Source: Streptomyces sp. R302
GTDB taxonomy: Bacteria > Actinomycetota > Actinomycetes > Streptomycetales > Streptomycetaceae
DNA: 64,000 bases
Direction: 5' to 3'
Assembly (NCBI RefSeq): GCF_012927245.1
Contig: NZ_JABBGE010000018.1
Coordinates: 1 to 64,000 of the forward strand
Part shown: piece by piece, positions 6,685-15,007 of the stretch
How the letters are laid out: every line of letters begins with the position of its first letter
Numbering within the stretch: position 1 is the stretch's first letter
The notes under the pieces: generated by a model
Seen by the model: only the letters and a program-made list of their open reading frames with translations
What the model was told of the DNA's origin: nothing
The model's database searches: none
Made by a program: the position numbers and the translations under genes

Positions 6685-9123
6685 TTGCGCAACCGCAGCT
6701 TCATCGCCCGCCGTTCCCGGAGACGTCTGGCGCTGGTGGGCGCCGCGCTCGCCGCCGTCACCGCGGGCCTCCTGCCCGGAGCGGCGGCGGCCGAGCCGGG
6801 CGGACGCGGCGGCGAGCACCGGCCGTCCGACCGGGGCCTGAGCGCCGTCATCCGGTACACCGAGTACGGCGTGCCGCACATCCTCGCCCACGACTACGCC
6901 GACCTCGGCTTCGGCACGGGCTGGGCGCAGGCCGCCGACCAGGTGTGCGTGCTCGCCGACGGCTTCGTGACCGTGAACGGCGAGCGCTCGCGCCACTTCG
7001 GGTCCTCCGGCGCCCCGGACGGCGCGCTCTCCTCCGCGACCTCCAACCTCTCCAGCGACCTGTACTTCCGGGGCGTCAAGCAGGCGGGCACGGTCGAGGA
7101 GCTGCTGCGCACCCCGGCCCCGGCGGGTCCGAGCCGGGAGCTGAAGGAGCTGATGCGCGGGTGGGCGGCCGGGTACAACGCCTGGCTGCGGAAGAACCGG
7201 ATCACGGATCCGGCGTGCGCGGGCGCCGCCTGGGTCCGGCCGGTGACGGCCCTGGACGTGGCCCGGCGCGGCTTCGCCGTCTCGGTGCTCGGCGGTCAGG
7301 GCCGGGCGGTCGACGGCATCGCGGCGGCCGTCCCGCCGGCCGCGACAGCGGCGACAGCAGCGACCACCACGGCGCGGGTACGGAATCAGGACGTCGACCC
7401 GGAGCGTACGGCGGAGGCGGCGCGGGCGCTGTTCGCGCCGGAGAACGCCACGATGGGGTCGAACGCGGTCGCGTTCTCGGGCGCCACGACGGCGAACGGG
7501 CGGGGGCTGCTGCTCGGCAACCCGCACTACCCGTGGCAGGGCGGCCGCCGCTTCTGGCAGTCGCAGCAGACGATCCCCGGCGAGCTGAACGTCTCCGGCG
7601 CCTCGCTGCTCGGCACCACCGTCGTCAACATCGGCTTCAACGACAAGGTGGCGTGGAGCCACACCGTGGCCACCGGTGTGCCGCTGAACCTCCACCAGCT
7701 GACGCTGGTGCCGGGCGACCCGACCGCGTACCTGGTGGACGGGAAGCCGGAGCGGATGACCGCGCGGACGGTGACCGTGGCGGACCGGGACGGCACGCCG
7801 GTGACCCGTACCCAGTGGTGGACCCGGTACGGCCCGGTGACGAGCGGGCTCGGCGCGAGCCTGCCGCTGCCCTGGACGACGAGCACCGCGTACGCGCTCA
7901 ACGACCCGAACGCGGCCAACCTGCGTGCATCCGACACCGCGCTCGGCTTCGCCAGGGCCCGCTCCACCCGAGACGTCGCCGAGACGCTGCGCCGCACCCA
8001 GGGCCTGCCCTGGGTGAACACGATCGCCGCGGACGCCGCCGGTCACACCTACTTCGGCCAGTCGCAGGTGCTGCCCCGGATCACCGACGAGCTGGCGGAG
8101 CGCTGCTCCACCCCGCTCGGCCGGGTCGTCTACCCGGCGTCGGGCGTCGCCGTCCTCGACGGCTCCCGGACGGAATGCGCGCTCGGCTCGGACCGGGACG
8201 CGGTGCAGCCCGGGATCTTCGGGCCGTCGCGGATGCCGGTGCTCAAGGACGCGCCGTACGCGGCGAACTCCAACGACAGCGCCTGGCTGGCCAACGCGGA
8301 GCGCCCGCTGACCGGGTACGAGCGGGTCTTCGGCACGGTCGCGACGCCGCGTTCGCTGCGGACCCGGGGCGGGATCGAGGACGTGGCGGGCATGGCGGCA
8401 CGGGGCCGGCTGACCGTGGCGGACCTCCAGCGGCAGCAGTTCGCGAACCGGGTGCCGGCCGCGGACCTGGCGGCGGCGGACGTGGCGGCGGCCTGCCCGG
8501 CCGTGCTGCCCGCCGACCCGGAGGCGTGCCGGGTGCTCGCGGCCTGGGACCGGACGATGGACTCGGACAGCCGGGGCGCGCTGCTCTTCGACCGGTTCTG
8601 GCGCAGGTTCACGGCGGCGGTGCCGGCGGCCCGGCAGTGGAAGGTGCCGTTCTCGGCGGCGGACCCGGTGCGGACCCCGCGCGGACTCGACACGGACGCG
8701 GCCGGTTTCGCGACGGCGCTCGCGGCCGCGGCGGCGGAGCTGCGTACGGCGGGGATCGCGCTGGACGCGCCGCTGCGGGACCACCAGTTCGTCGTACGCG
8801 GCGGGGAGCGGATCCCGGTGAGCGGCGGTACGGAGTCGCTGGGCGTCTGGAACAAGACGGAGGCGGTGTGGAACGCGGCGGGCGGCGGCTACGTCGAGGT
8901 CGCGCACGGCACGAGCCATGTGCAGGCGGTCGGCTGGGACGGCGGGCGCTGCCCGGCGGCCCGCACCCTGCTCACGTACTCCCAGTCCTCGAACCCGGCC
9001 TCGCCGCACTACAGCGACCAGACGAAGCTGTACGCGGGCGAGCGCTGGGTGACCTCCCGGTTCTGCGAGAGGGACATCCTGCGCTCGCCCGCGCTGAAGG
9101 TGGTGCGGGTCGGGGAGAAGTGA
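6685..9123 (+). CDS. Secreted penicillin-acylase-family (Ntn) amidohydrolase, aculeacin-acylase-like
   Basis: An 812-residue exported precursor. I chose TTG 6685 because GGGAGGG lies four bases upstream and the product then starts directly with a signal peptide (LRNRSFIARRSRRRLALVGA, cleaved near GAAAAEP). Downstream comes the alpha chain, a spacer rich in Ala/Thr, then NATMGSNAVAFSG, in which the Ser (about residue 259) would become the N-terminal nucleophile of the beta chain after self-cleavage. Later conserved parts are LLGNPHYPW, INIGF-like VVNIGFNDKVAWSHT and YSQSSNPASPHYSDQTKLY. Family members cleave acyl chains from lipopeptides, acyl-homoserine lactones or penicillin. The substrate here is unknown. 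It ends 6 bp from the convergent chaA-like gene. Confidence 0.9.
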   Translation: MRNRSFIARRSRRRLALVGAALAAVTAGLLPGAAAAEPGGRGGEHRPSDRGLSAVIRYTEYGVPHILAHDYADLGFGTGWAQAADQVCVLADGFVTVNGERSRHFGSSGAPDGALSSATSNLSSDLYFRGVKQAGTVEELLRTPAPAGPSRELKELMRGWAAGYNAWLRKNRITDPACAGAAWVRPVTALDVARRGFAVSVLGGQGRAVDGIAAAVPPAATAATAATTTARVRNQDVDPERTAEAARALFAPENATMGSNAVAFSGATTANGRGLLLGNPHYPWQGGRRFWQSQQTIPGELNVSGASLLGTTVVNIGFNDKVAWSHTVATGVPLNLHQLTLVPGDPTAYLVDGKPERMTARTVTVADRDGTPVTRTQWWTRYGPVTSGLGASLPLPWTTSTAYALNDPNAANLRASDTALGFARARSTRDVAETLRRTQGLPWVNTIAADAAGHTYFGQSQVLPRITDELAERCSTPLGRVVYPASGVAVLDGSRTECALGSDRDAVQPGIFGPSRMPVLKDAPYAANSNDSAWLANAERPLTGYERVFGTVATPRSLRTRGGIEDVAGMAARGRLTVADLQRQQFANRVPAADLAAADVAAACPAVLPADPEACRVLAAWDRTMDSDSRGALLFDRFWRRFTAAVPAARQWKVPFSAADPVRTPRGLDTDAAGFATALAAAAAELRTAGIALDAPLRDHQFVVRGGERIPVSGGTESLGVWNKTEAVWNAAGGGYVEVAHGTSHVQAVGWDGGRCPAARTLLTYSQSSNPASPHYSDQTKLYAGERWVTSRFCERDILRSPALKVVRVGEK

Positions 9124-9129
9124 CGGCGC

Positions 9130-10230
9130 TCAGGGACTGAACGACAGGAAGACGAAGGCGGCGAAGATCGCGAGGTGGACGCCGCCCTGGAGGAGCGTGG
9201 CCCGTCCGGGCACCACGGTCAGGGCGCTCACCACCCCGGTGAGGGCGAGCAGGACCATGTGGAGGGGGCCCAGGCCCAGCACCAGGGGCCCGGACAGCCA
9301 GATGGAGGCGAGCGCGATCGCCGGGATGGTGAGTCCGATGCTGGCGATCGCGGAGCCGTAGGCGAGGTTGAGGCTGGTCTGCACGCGGTTGCGGCGGGCG
9401 GCGCGCACGGCGGCGAGCGTCTCGGGCAGCAGGACCATGAGGGCGATCACGACGCCGACGACGGCCTTGGGCAGCCCCGCGGACTGGACGCCGTCCTCGA
9501 TGGTCGGGGAGATCACCTTGGCGTTGCCGACGACGGCGATCAGCGCGACGAGGAGCAGGCCGAGGCTGGCGAGGGTGGCCGCCTTCGTCGGCGGAGCGGC
9601 GTGCTCCTCCTCCGAGGACTCCTTGCCCTCGACGCTGACGGGGAGGAAGTAGTCGCGGTGCCGGACGGTCTGGACGGCGACGAAGACCCCGTACAGCGCG
9701 ATCGAGGCGATGGCGGCGAAGGTGAGCTGGGCGCCGGAGAACTCGGGGCCGGGGTGGCTGGTGGTGAAGGTGGGGAGCACCAGGGTCATGGTGGCGAGGG
9801 TGCAGACGGTGGCGAGCGCGCCGCCGGAGCCCTCGGCGTTGAAGACCGCGACCCGGTTGCGGAGCGCGGCGACGAGGAGCGCGAGGCCCACGATGCCGTT
9901 GCAGGTGATCATGACGGCGGCGAAGACGGTGTCGCGGGCGTAGGTGGAGGTCTTCTCGCCGCCTCCGGCCATGAGGCTGACGATGAGTCCGACCTCGATG
10001 ACGGTGACGGCGACGGCCAGGACGAGCGAGCCGAAGGGTTCGCCGACCCGGTGGGCGATCACCTCGGCGTGGTGGACGGCGGCGAGGACCGCGGCGAAGA
10101 GGCAGAGCGCGACGAGGACCACGGCGACGCCCGGTAGGTCGCGCCCCCAGGCGGAGACCAGCGCAAGCAGGGCCACCACCGGCCCCCACGTGGTCCACTC
10201 CCGGGTCGACGCCTTGGTGCTCGAACTCAT
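9130..10230 (-). CDS. chaA: ChaA-family calcium/cation:proton antiporter
   Basis: A 366-residue membrane protein with about eleven hydrophobic segments in two homologous halves. Each half carries the acidic ion-binding motif of the Ca2+/cation antiporter superfamily: GEPFGSLVLAVAVTVIEVGL in the first half and GNAKVISPTIEDGVQ followed by MVLLPETLAAVRAARRN in the second. A charged cytoplasmic loop (EGKESSEEEH) separates the halves. It would export Ca2+ or Na+ in exchange for protons. The start ATG 10228-10230 has AGGAAGA upstream. Confidence 0.9.
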   Translation of the reverse strand: MSSSTKASTREWTTWGPVVALLALVSAWGRDLPGVAVVLVALCLFAAVLAAVHHAEVIAHRVGEPFGSLVLAVAVTVIEVGLIVSLMAGGGEKTSTYARDTVFAAVMITCNGIVGLALLVAALRNRVAVFNAEGSGGALATVCTLATMTLVLPTFTTSHPGPEFSGAQLTFAAIASIALYGVFVAVQTVRHRDYFLPVSVEGKESSEEEHAAPPTKAATLASLGLLLVALIAVVGNAKVISPTIEDGVQSAGLPKAVVGVVIALMVLLPETLAAVRAARRNRVQTSLNLAYGSAIASIGLTIPAIALASIWLSGPLVLGLGPLHMVLLALTGVVSALTVVPGRATLLQGGVHLAIFAAFVFLSFSP

Positions 10231-10250
10231 CGTCTTCTTCCTGCCCTAGG

Positions 10251-10284
10251 GGGCCGCGGCTTCCGCCGTGGGAGGCCGCGGCCC
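10251..10284. terminator. Hairpin between the MarR remnant and the antiporter gene
   Basis: Ten-base arms GGGCCGCGGC (10251-10260) and its complement (10275-10284) with a 14-base loop lie just past the end of the minus-strand MarR remnant. Confidence 0.5.
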
Positions 10285-10291
10285 GTTTCCG

Positions 10292-10560
10292 TCATTGTTC
10301 TGCGCCGGCCAGACCGTGGTCGTACGCGGCGAGGGTGTCGATGAACATCCGCCGTTCGGCCGGTCGCAGGGGTGCGAGGGCGGGTTCGTCGGCCTTCTGG
10401 GGTCCGTCGAGGAGGAGGTGGGCGAGCAGGGGGAGGTGACGGGGCGCCGGCGTCAGGGACGCCAGCTCATCCGGCACCTTGATGTGCTTGACCCGCCCGA
10501 CCATCCGGGGCATGAGCAGCAGCAGCGTACGGACGGCGGCGTCGACGACGTCCGGACCGT
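10292..10560 (-). pseudogene. MarR-family regulator remnant with an internal deletion
   Basis: The minus-strand frame gives RTLLLLMPRMVGRVKHIKVP then LTPAPRHLPLLAHLLLDGP, the usual first helices of MarR proteins of the 'LAPRHLSLL' type. It then jumps directly to LRPAERRMFIDTLAAYD, the normal C-terminal helix. The winged helix-turn-helix in between (roughly 70 residues in relatives) is missing, so it cannot bind DNA as a MarR protein. A start codon is not obvious: the open frame continues to 10657 through unrelated sequence. Confidence 0.7.
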
Positions 10561-10563
10561 CCG

Positions 10564-10770
10564 GCTCACCACCCGGACCCGGGACGCCCGCGGCAGCCGG
10601 GAGCGCCCCACCCGGTCGTGTACGTACGCGACGGGGCACGGCTGCTGGCCTTCGCATCGACCGGCGGCGCGCCCGGCGGGACGATCGGCCGCTTCGAGGC
10701 GGAGGCGGTGGTCACCGGGGACGCGGAACACGACCGCCGCGACATGGAACAGGCCGGCCGTGACACGGCT
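10564..10770 (+). pseudogene. Deazaflavin (F420)-dependent nitroreductase-family remnant
   Basis: Two + strand frames give the pieces LTTRTRDARGSRERP and, one base out of frame at the C-rich junction near 10607, HPVVYVRDGARLLAFASTGGAPG. After a deletion comes RFEAEAVVTGDAEHDR. These follow in order the core of DDN-type F420H2-dependent reductases (LLTTxGRxSGxxRxxPVVYVRDG). The N-terminus, the middle and the C-terminus are absent. Together with the neighbouring MarR remnant this marks a decaying regulator/enzyme pair. Confidence 0.6.
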
Positions 10771-10854
10771 TCGACTCCCTACCGCCGGTCACACTGCCGG
10801 GCGGCGCGTGAACGGGCGCCCCCCGGGCGCTCCCTCCGGGGCGGCCTCCGGGGA

Positions 10855-12273
10855 TCAGTCGTCGCCCAGGGGGCGGGTCGCCGGACCCTGGAGGACGGTG
10901 CCGTCGGCGGCGAAGCGGGAACCGTGGCAGGGGCACTCCCAGGTGTTCTCGGCATGGTTGAAGCCCAGGGCGCAGCCCATGTGGGTACAGCGTCTGGCCC
11001 GGGGGCCGAAACCGACCGCGTAGTGGCGTGCCACGGAGGCCTGGTGCCGCGCGACACCGGGATACTCGCGGAGCGGCAGCGGCCGCCGCGGGTCGACGAG
11101 GTCGGCCCAGGCCGGAAGGGGCCCGCCCGTAAGACGTGCGGTGAGGAGCCGGCCGGCGGCAACCCCGTTGCTGAGGCCCCAGCCGCCGAACCCGGTGGCG
11201 ACGTGGAGGTGCCCGGCCCCGGAGCCGTCGGGTCCGACGGGTCCCACGCAGGGCAGCCCGTCGGCGGTGTGGACGTCCTGCGCGGCCCATCGGTGGACGG
11301 CCGGCGCGTCCGCGAAACCGGGCAGGTGACCGGAGGCCCAGGCCTCGAGCCGCCCGAACCGGTGTCGTACGCCGCCCGCGCCCGGCTCGAACGTCTCGCC
11401 CGCCACGATGAGCACCCTCCTGCCCTCGTCGGCCGGAGCCGTACGCACCGACCGCGTGCCGCCCTCCGGCGTCAGGTACATGCCGTACGGGGCGTGCAGC
11501 TCCTCGACGACGGCGGCGACGACGAGTTCCCGGCGCACCGAGAGCCGCAGCAGCAAGGGGGTGGGGCAGCTCAGCGGGAAGTGCGTGGCGAGGACGACGT
11601 CCCGGGCGCGGACGCTGAACCCGCCGCCGACCGTGACCCCACGGTCGGCGCCCTCGCGGACCTCCGTGACCCTGCTGCCCTCGTGGACGCGTCCACCGTG
11701 TGCGACCAGGTCGTCGGCGACCGCGAGGAGGAAGCGGCGCGGATGGAACTGCAGCTGGTCGTCCACCCGCACGGCCGCCGCCACCGGATAGGGCAGCCCC
11801 GGGTCGGTCACCGTCGTCGCCGGCAGGCCGGCCGCCCTGGCGGCCGCCGCCTCCGCGCGGATCCGCCCCGCGTTCCGCCGGTCCAGGGTGTACGTGTACG
11901 CCGGACGACGCTCGATCTCGGCATCGGCCCCGAGCTCCGCGCAGAGCCCCACCACCTCGCCGAGCGCATCCTGCTGTGCCTCCGCGTAACGGGCCGCCGC
12001 CTCCGCACCACGCTCCCGACACAGCCGCTCGTAGCAGAGCCCATGCAGAGCGGTCAGCTTGCCGGTGGTGTGACCGGTGACCCCCGCCCCGACCCGGCCC
12101 GCCTCCAACACCACCACCTCCCGCCCGGCCCGGGCCAGCTCACGCGCGGCACACAGACCCGCGATGCCCGCGCCGACCACGACCACATCGGCGTCCATGT
12201 CCCGAGCGAGGGGCGGGTGGGGAGCGCCCGGCGGCGCCGACTCCATCCAGTACGAACCGTCATATCCGCGCAT
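10855..12273 (-). CDS. FAD-dependent DAO-type oxidoreductase with C-terminal Rieske [2Fe-2S] domain
   Basis: A 472-residue protein. The N-terminal FAD-binding fold starts DADVVVVGAGIAGLCAARELA (about residues 28-48) with VVVLEAGRVGAGVTGHTTGK. The central part matches D-amino-acid-oxidase/glycine-oxidase-like enzymes, including the late FAD motif HVATGFGGWGLSNG. The C-terminal 50 residues form a Rieske centre with ligands in CTHMGC (about 429-434) and CPCHGS (about 447-452). Such fusions probably oxidise an amine or aldehyde and pass electrons to the cluster. The start ATG 12271-12273 has GGGAG upstream. The upstream region contains heptad array 1. Confidence 0.9.
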   Translation of the reverse strand: MRGYDGSYWMESAPPGAPHPPLARDMDADVVVVGAGIAGLCAARELARAGREVVVLEAGRVGAGVTGHTTGKLTALHGLCYERLCRERGAEAAARYAEAQQDALGEVVGLCAELGADAEIERRPAYTYTLDRRNAGRIRAEAAAARAAGLPATTVTDPGLPYPVAAAVRVDDQLQFHPRRFLLAVADDLVAHGGRVHEGSRVTEVREGADRGVTVGGGFSVRARDVVLATHFPLSCPTPLLLRLSVRRELVVAAVVEELHAPYGMYLTPEGGTRSVRTAPADEGRRVLIVAGETFEPGAGGVRHRFGRLEAWASGHLPGFADAPAVHRWAAQDVHTADGLPCVGPVGPDGSGAGHLHVATGFGGWGLSNGVAAGRLLTARLTGGPLPAWADLVDPRRPLPLREYPGVARHQASVARHYAVGFGPRARRCTHMGCALGFNHAENTWECPCHGSRFAADGTVLQGPATRPLGDD

Positions 12274-12367
12274 GACGGCTCCCTTCCAGTGGTGGGGCCC
12301 GTGAACGGGCCGAGGGCGTCAGGTAGGGGCGGGACCTGGAGTGGGGACGGGGGTCGAGATCAAGGCG

Positions 12368-12479
12368 GGGTCTTGGATCCAAGATCTTGGGTCCTGGATC
12401 CAAAATCCGGGATCCAAAGTCCTGGATCCAGAATCCAGAGTCCCGGATCCAGGATCCGAGGTTTTGGATCCAGGATCCG
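12368..12479. repeat. Heptad array 1: 16 degenerate 7-bp units, consensus GGATCCA
   Basis: From 12368 the sequence divides without gap into 16 seven-base units. Eight carry GGATCC (starting 12375, 12396, 12410, 12424, 12445, 12452, 12466, 12473), and all spacings are multiples of 7. The other units are variants such as AAATCCG, GAATCCA, GAGTCCC and AAGTCCT, so the period is kept although the units have drifted. It is non-coding and lies 95 bp 5' of the FAD/Rieske gene. Confidence 0.95.
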
Positions 12480-12496
12480 GCGTCACGCACCACGCC

Positions 12497-13012
12497 TCAC
12501 ACATCACGCTCCTCGCCCTCGTCGACGCCGTTCACCGCCGTCTCCACGTGCATCGCCGCCTCCTCGGCCGGCGCCGTGCCGTCGTCGGGGCCGATGTCAC
12601 GGGCGACCGCCCGGTCGATGTGGCCGGGTCGTGCGGCGTACGGGGCGAGGCGTCCGGCGCGGACGGCGCCGGCCTCCTCGTCCACGGGCTCGCCGTCGCC
12701 TCCTGGGAGGTCCCCGATGCCGTCGTCCCCGGGTGCCTGCGGCTCCGGCTCCTCCTGGCGGAGGCGGTCGTCGAGCGGTTCGCCTTCCTGCTGCTCCCGC
12801 TGCGTGGTGCCGTGCCGGGTGACACCGGTGGGGCGGTCCGGCGGGGAGTATCCAGGGACGCTCATGTCGTCGGCGGGGTCGGTCGCGAGGGCGTTGTCGG
12901 GGTCGAGGGGCCCGGACGGGCGGTTGTCGCCGTCGGAGTGGGCGGGCTGGTAGACGTCGTCGGCGCGGCTCTCGTCCTGGGTGGGGGTGCCGGACCGGTC
13001 GGTGCCGGGCAT
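12497..13012 (-). CDS. DUF5709-family protein
   Basis: A 171-residue acidic, probably disordered soluble protein. It has the repeated-looking motifs of the Streptomyces DUF5709 family: DDVYQP, LDPDNAL, GYSPPDRPTGVTRHGTT, EGEPLDDRLRQEEPE, GDGIGDLPGGDGEPVDEEAG and RAGRLA. Function is unknown. The start ATG 13010-13012 follows AGGGAGCCCGCC. It probably shares a transcript with the small membrane protein just upstream (15-bp gap). Confidence 0.85.
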   Translation of the reverse strand: MPGTDRSGTPTQDESRADDVYQPAHSDGDNRPSGPLDPDNALATDPADDMSVPGYSPPDRPTGVTRHGTTQREQQEGEPLDDRLRQEEPEPQAPGDDGIGDLPGGDGEPVDEEAGAVRAGRLAPYAARPGHIDRAVARDIGPDDGTAPAEEAAMHVETAVNGVDEGEERDV

Positions 13013-13027
13013 GGCGGGCTCCCTTCG

Positions 13028-13291
13028 TCAGCCGGTCGCGAGGAGGATCGCGTACACGAGGAAGAACAGGGCGCACAGGACGACGATCACCCATATCGCC
13101 ACGAGGGGGCCCTTGGTCCAGCCGCGGCTGAGCGGCCGGTACGGGCCGGTCGCCGTGCCGGTGCCGGATTCCGCCGGGGGCGTCTCGCCCGGGCTGATGC
13201 CTCTGGCGACGCTGTCACCGGGGGGATTCGCCGGGATGTCCCGAGGGGTGTCCCTGGGGACGGGGTCGGGGTTGCTGGGGGTGGTGGTCAT
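13028..13291 (-). CDS. DUF6480-like small membrane protein
   Basis: An 87-residue protein with a Pro/Gly-rich N-terminus (NPDPVPRDTPRDIPANPPGD) and one C-terminal transmembrane helix (GPLVAIWVIVVLCALFFLVY). The pattern, with ISPGETPPAESGT before the helix, matches DUF6480 proteins of Streptomyces. The function is unknown. The start ATG 13289-13291 is preceded by AGGGAG. Confidence 0.8.
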   Translation of the reverse strand: MTTTPSNPDPVPRDTPRDIPANPPGDSVARGISPGETPPAESGTGTATGPYRPLSRGWTKGPLVAIWVIVVLCALFFLVYAILLATG

Positions 13292-13450
13292 GGCGTCCAG
13301 CTCCCTGTGACACGGGTGTGACGCGGAGGTACGGGCCCACGGTCGGCCTCATGACCAGCGACTTGCCACCCCTGGCCGCCTGAAACGGGCCTCGGCCGAC
13401 ACACTGGATCCAATCCGGTCGCGCTCGGTACCGGCCGGACGACAGATCGC

Positions 13451-15007
13451 TCACAGCGGGCGCTCGTGACCCTCCCAGTAGGGGTCTCGGAGCCGGCGCT
13501 TGTAGAGCTTGCCGTTGGGGTCGCGGGGCATCACGGCGACGAAGTCGAGGGACTTCGGCCGCTTGAAGCCGGCCAGGTGGTCGGCGCAGTGGGCGAGGAT
13601 CTCCTCGGCGAGCACCGGCCCCTCCTCGTACCCGTCGGCGGTCTCGACGACCGCTTTCACCTCCTCGCCCCAGTCGGCGTGCGGGACGCCGAAGGCGGCG
13701 GCGTCGGCGACGGCCGGGTGGGCCAGGAGCGCGGCCTCGATCTCGGCGGGGTAGATGTTGACGCCGCCCGAGATGATCATGTCGATCTTGCGGTCGCGGA
13801 GGTAGAGGTAGCCGTCCTCGTCGAGATGGCCGAGGTCTCCGACGGTGAAGAAGTCGCCGACGCGGCTCTTCGCGGTCTTGGCCGCGTCCTTGTGGTACTG
13901 GAAGCCGCCGGTGTTCATCTTCAGGTAGACGGTGCCGAGTTCGCCGGGCGGGAGCGCGTTGCCGTCGTCGTCGAGGATCGCGAGTTCGCTGATCGGCCAG
14001 GCGCGGCCGACCGTGCCCGGCCGCTTCAGCCACTCCTCGGCGGTGGCGAAGGCGCCGCCGCCCTCGCTGGCCGCGTAGTACTCCTCCACACACCCGCCCC
14101 ACCAGGCGATCATCGCCCGCTTGACGTGTTCCGGGCACGGCGCTGCGCCGTGGATGGCGTGCCGCATCGAGCTCACGTCGTAGCGCGCGCGGGTCTCCTC
14201 GGGAAGGGCGAGGAGGCGGTGGAACTGGGTGGGGACCATGTGGGTGTGGGTGCAGGCGTACCTGTCGATCAGCCGCAGCATCTCCTCGGGGGCCCACTTG
14301 TCCATGAGGACCAGCGGGTGTCCGATGTGCAGCGCCGCGGCGGCGAACTGGAGGACCGCCGTGTGGTATAGCGGCGAGCACACGAGGTGCACGTTCGCGT
14401 CGAAGGGCCGGATGCCGAAGATGCCGAGGAAACCCCCGAGATGGGACTCCTCGGGGAGCCGGCCCGACAATGGGCGGCGGATGCCCCGGGGGCGTCCGGT
14501 CGTGCCCGAGGTGTAGTTCATGACCCAGCCGAGCGTCCGGTCGGCCGGCTCCGACTCCGGCTGCCCGTCGAGGAGTTCGGCGTACGGGCGGAAGCCGGGG
14601 ATCGTCCCGACGGCGTACCGGTGACTCGGGGCGAGTCCGGCCTCGTCGGCGGCGGCGCCGGCCGCCTCGCCGAACCGCTCGTGGGCGACGAGGACCTTCG
14701 CTCCTGAGTCGGCGACGATCCAGGCGATCTCCGCGGCCACGAAGTGGTGGTTGACCGGGACCAGGTAGAACCCGGCCTGGGTGGCGGCGAGATGGGCGGT
14801 GAAGAACTCGACGCCGTTGGGCAGGACGACGGCGAAGGCGTCGCCGCGTCCGAGCCCGGCCGCGCGCAGTCCGTGCACCATGCGGTGGGCGGCGGCGAGC
14901 AGCCGGCCCGCCGACCACTCCTCGCCGTCCGGCGCCACCAGCACCGTGCGTTCCGGGTCGGCGGCGGCCTGGGCCCAGAAGCCGTTGGGGGCGGCGGTCT
15001 CGCTCAC
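13451..15007 (-). CDS. AMP-forming acyl-CoA synthetase
   Basis: A 518-residue adenylating enzyme. The P-loop is MNYTSGTTGRPRGIRRP, the aromatic acid/acyl motif YYAASEGGG, the hinge LYLRDRKIDMIISGGVNIYP and the C-terminal lysine motif DPNGKLYKRRLRDPYWEG. It begins at GTG 15005-15007, which overlaps the TGA of the nitronate monooxygenase gene by 4 bp, so the two are translationally coupled. Related synthetases act in steroid or fatty-acid side-chain breakdown; the exact acid is not known here. Confidence 0.92.
   Translation of the reverse strand: MSETAAPNGFWAQAAADPERTVLVAPDGEEWSAGRLLAAAHRMVHGLRAAGLGRGDAFAVVLPNGVEFFTAHLAATQAGFYLVPVNHHFVAAEIAWIVADSGAKVLVAHERFGEAAGAAADEAGLAPSHRYAVGTIPGFRPYAELLDGQPESEPADRTLGWVMNYTSGTTGRPRGIRRPLSGRLPEESHLGGFLGIFGIRPFDANVHLVCSPLYHTAVLQFAAAALHIGHPLVLMDKWAPEEMLRLIDRYACTHTHMVPTQFHRLLALPEETRARYDVSSMRHAIHGAAPCPEHVKRAMIAWWGGCVEEYYAASEGGGAFATAEEWLKRPGTVGRAWPISELAILDDDGNALPPGELGTVYLKMNTGGFQYHKDAAKTAKSRVGDFFTVGDLGHLDEDGYLYLRDRKIDMIISGGVNIYPAEIEAALLAHPAVADAAAFGVPHADWGEEVKAVVETADGYEEGPVLAEEILAHCADHLAGFKRPKSLDFVAVMPRDPNGKLYKRRLRDPYWEGHERPL

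Noticed and set aside
5017..9009. A minus-strand open frame of 1330 codons.
   Set aside because: Only the part below 6519 has acyl-CoA synthetase motifs; the rest is antisense to the acylase gene and Arg/Gly/Val-rich, as expected from high G+C shadows.
12260..12507. Repeat-rich small proteins read from heptad array 1 (for example with DPGS repeats).
   Set aside because: The 7-bp unit is open in all six frames, so these frames arise automatically; no ribosome site or conserved domain supports them.
13403..13420. A further heptad array at a single GGATCCA after the DUF6480 gene.
   Set aside because: Only one unit is present and no 7-bp period follows.
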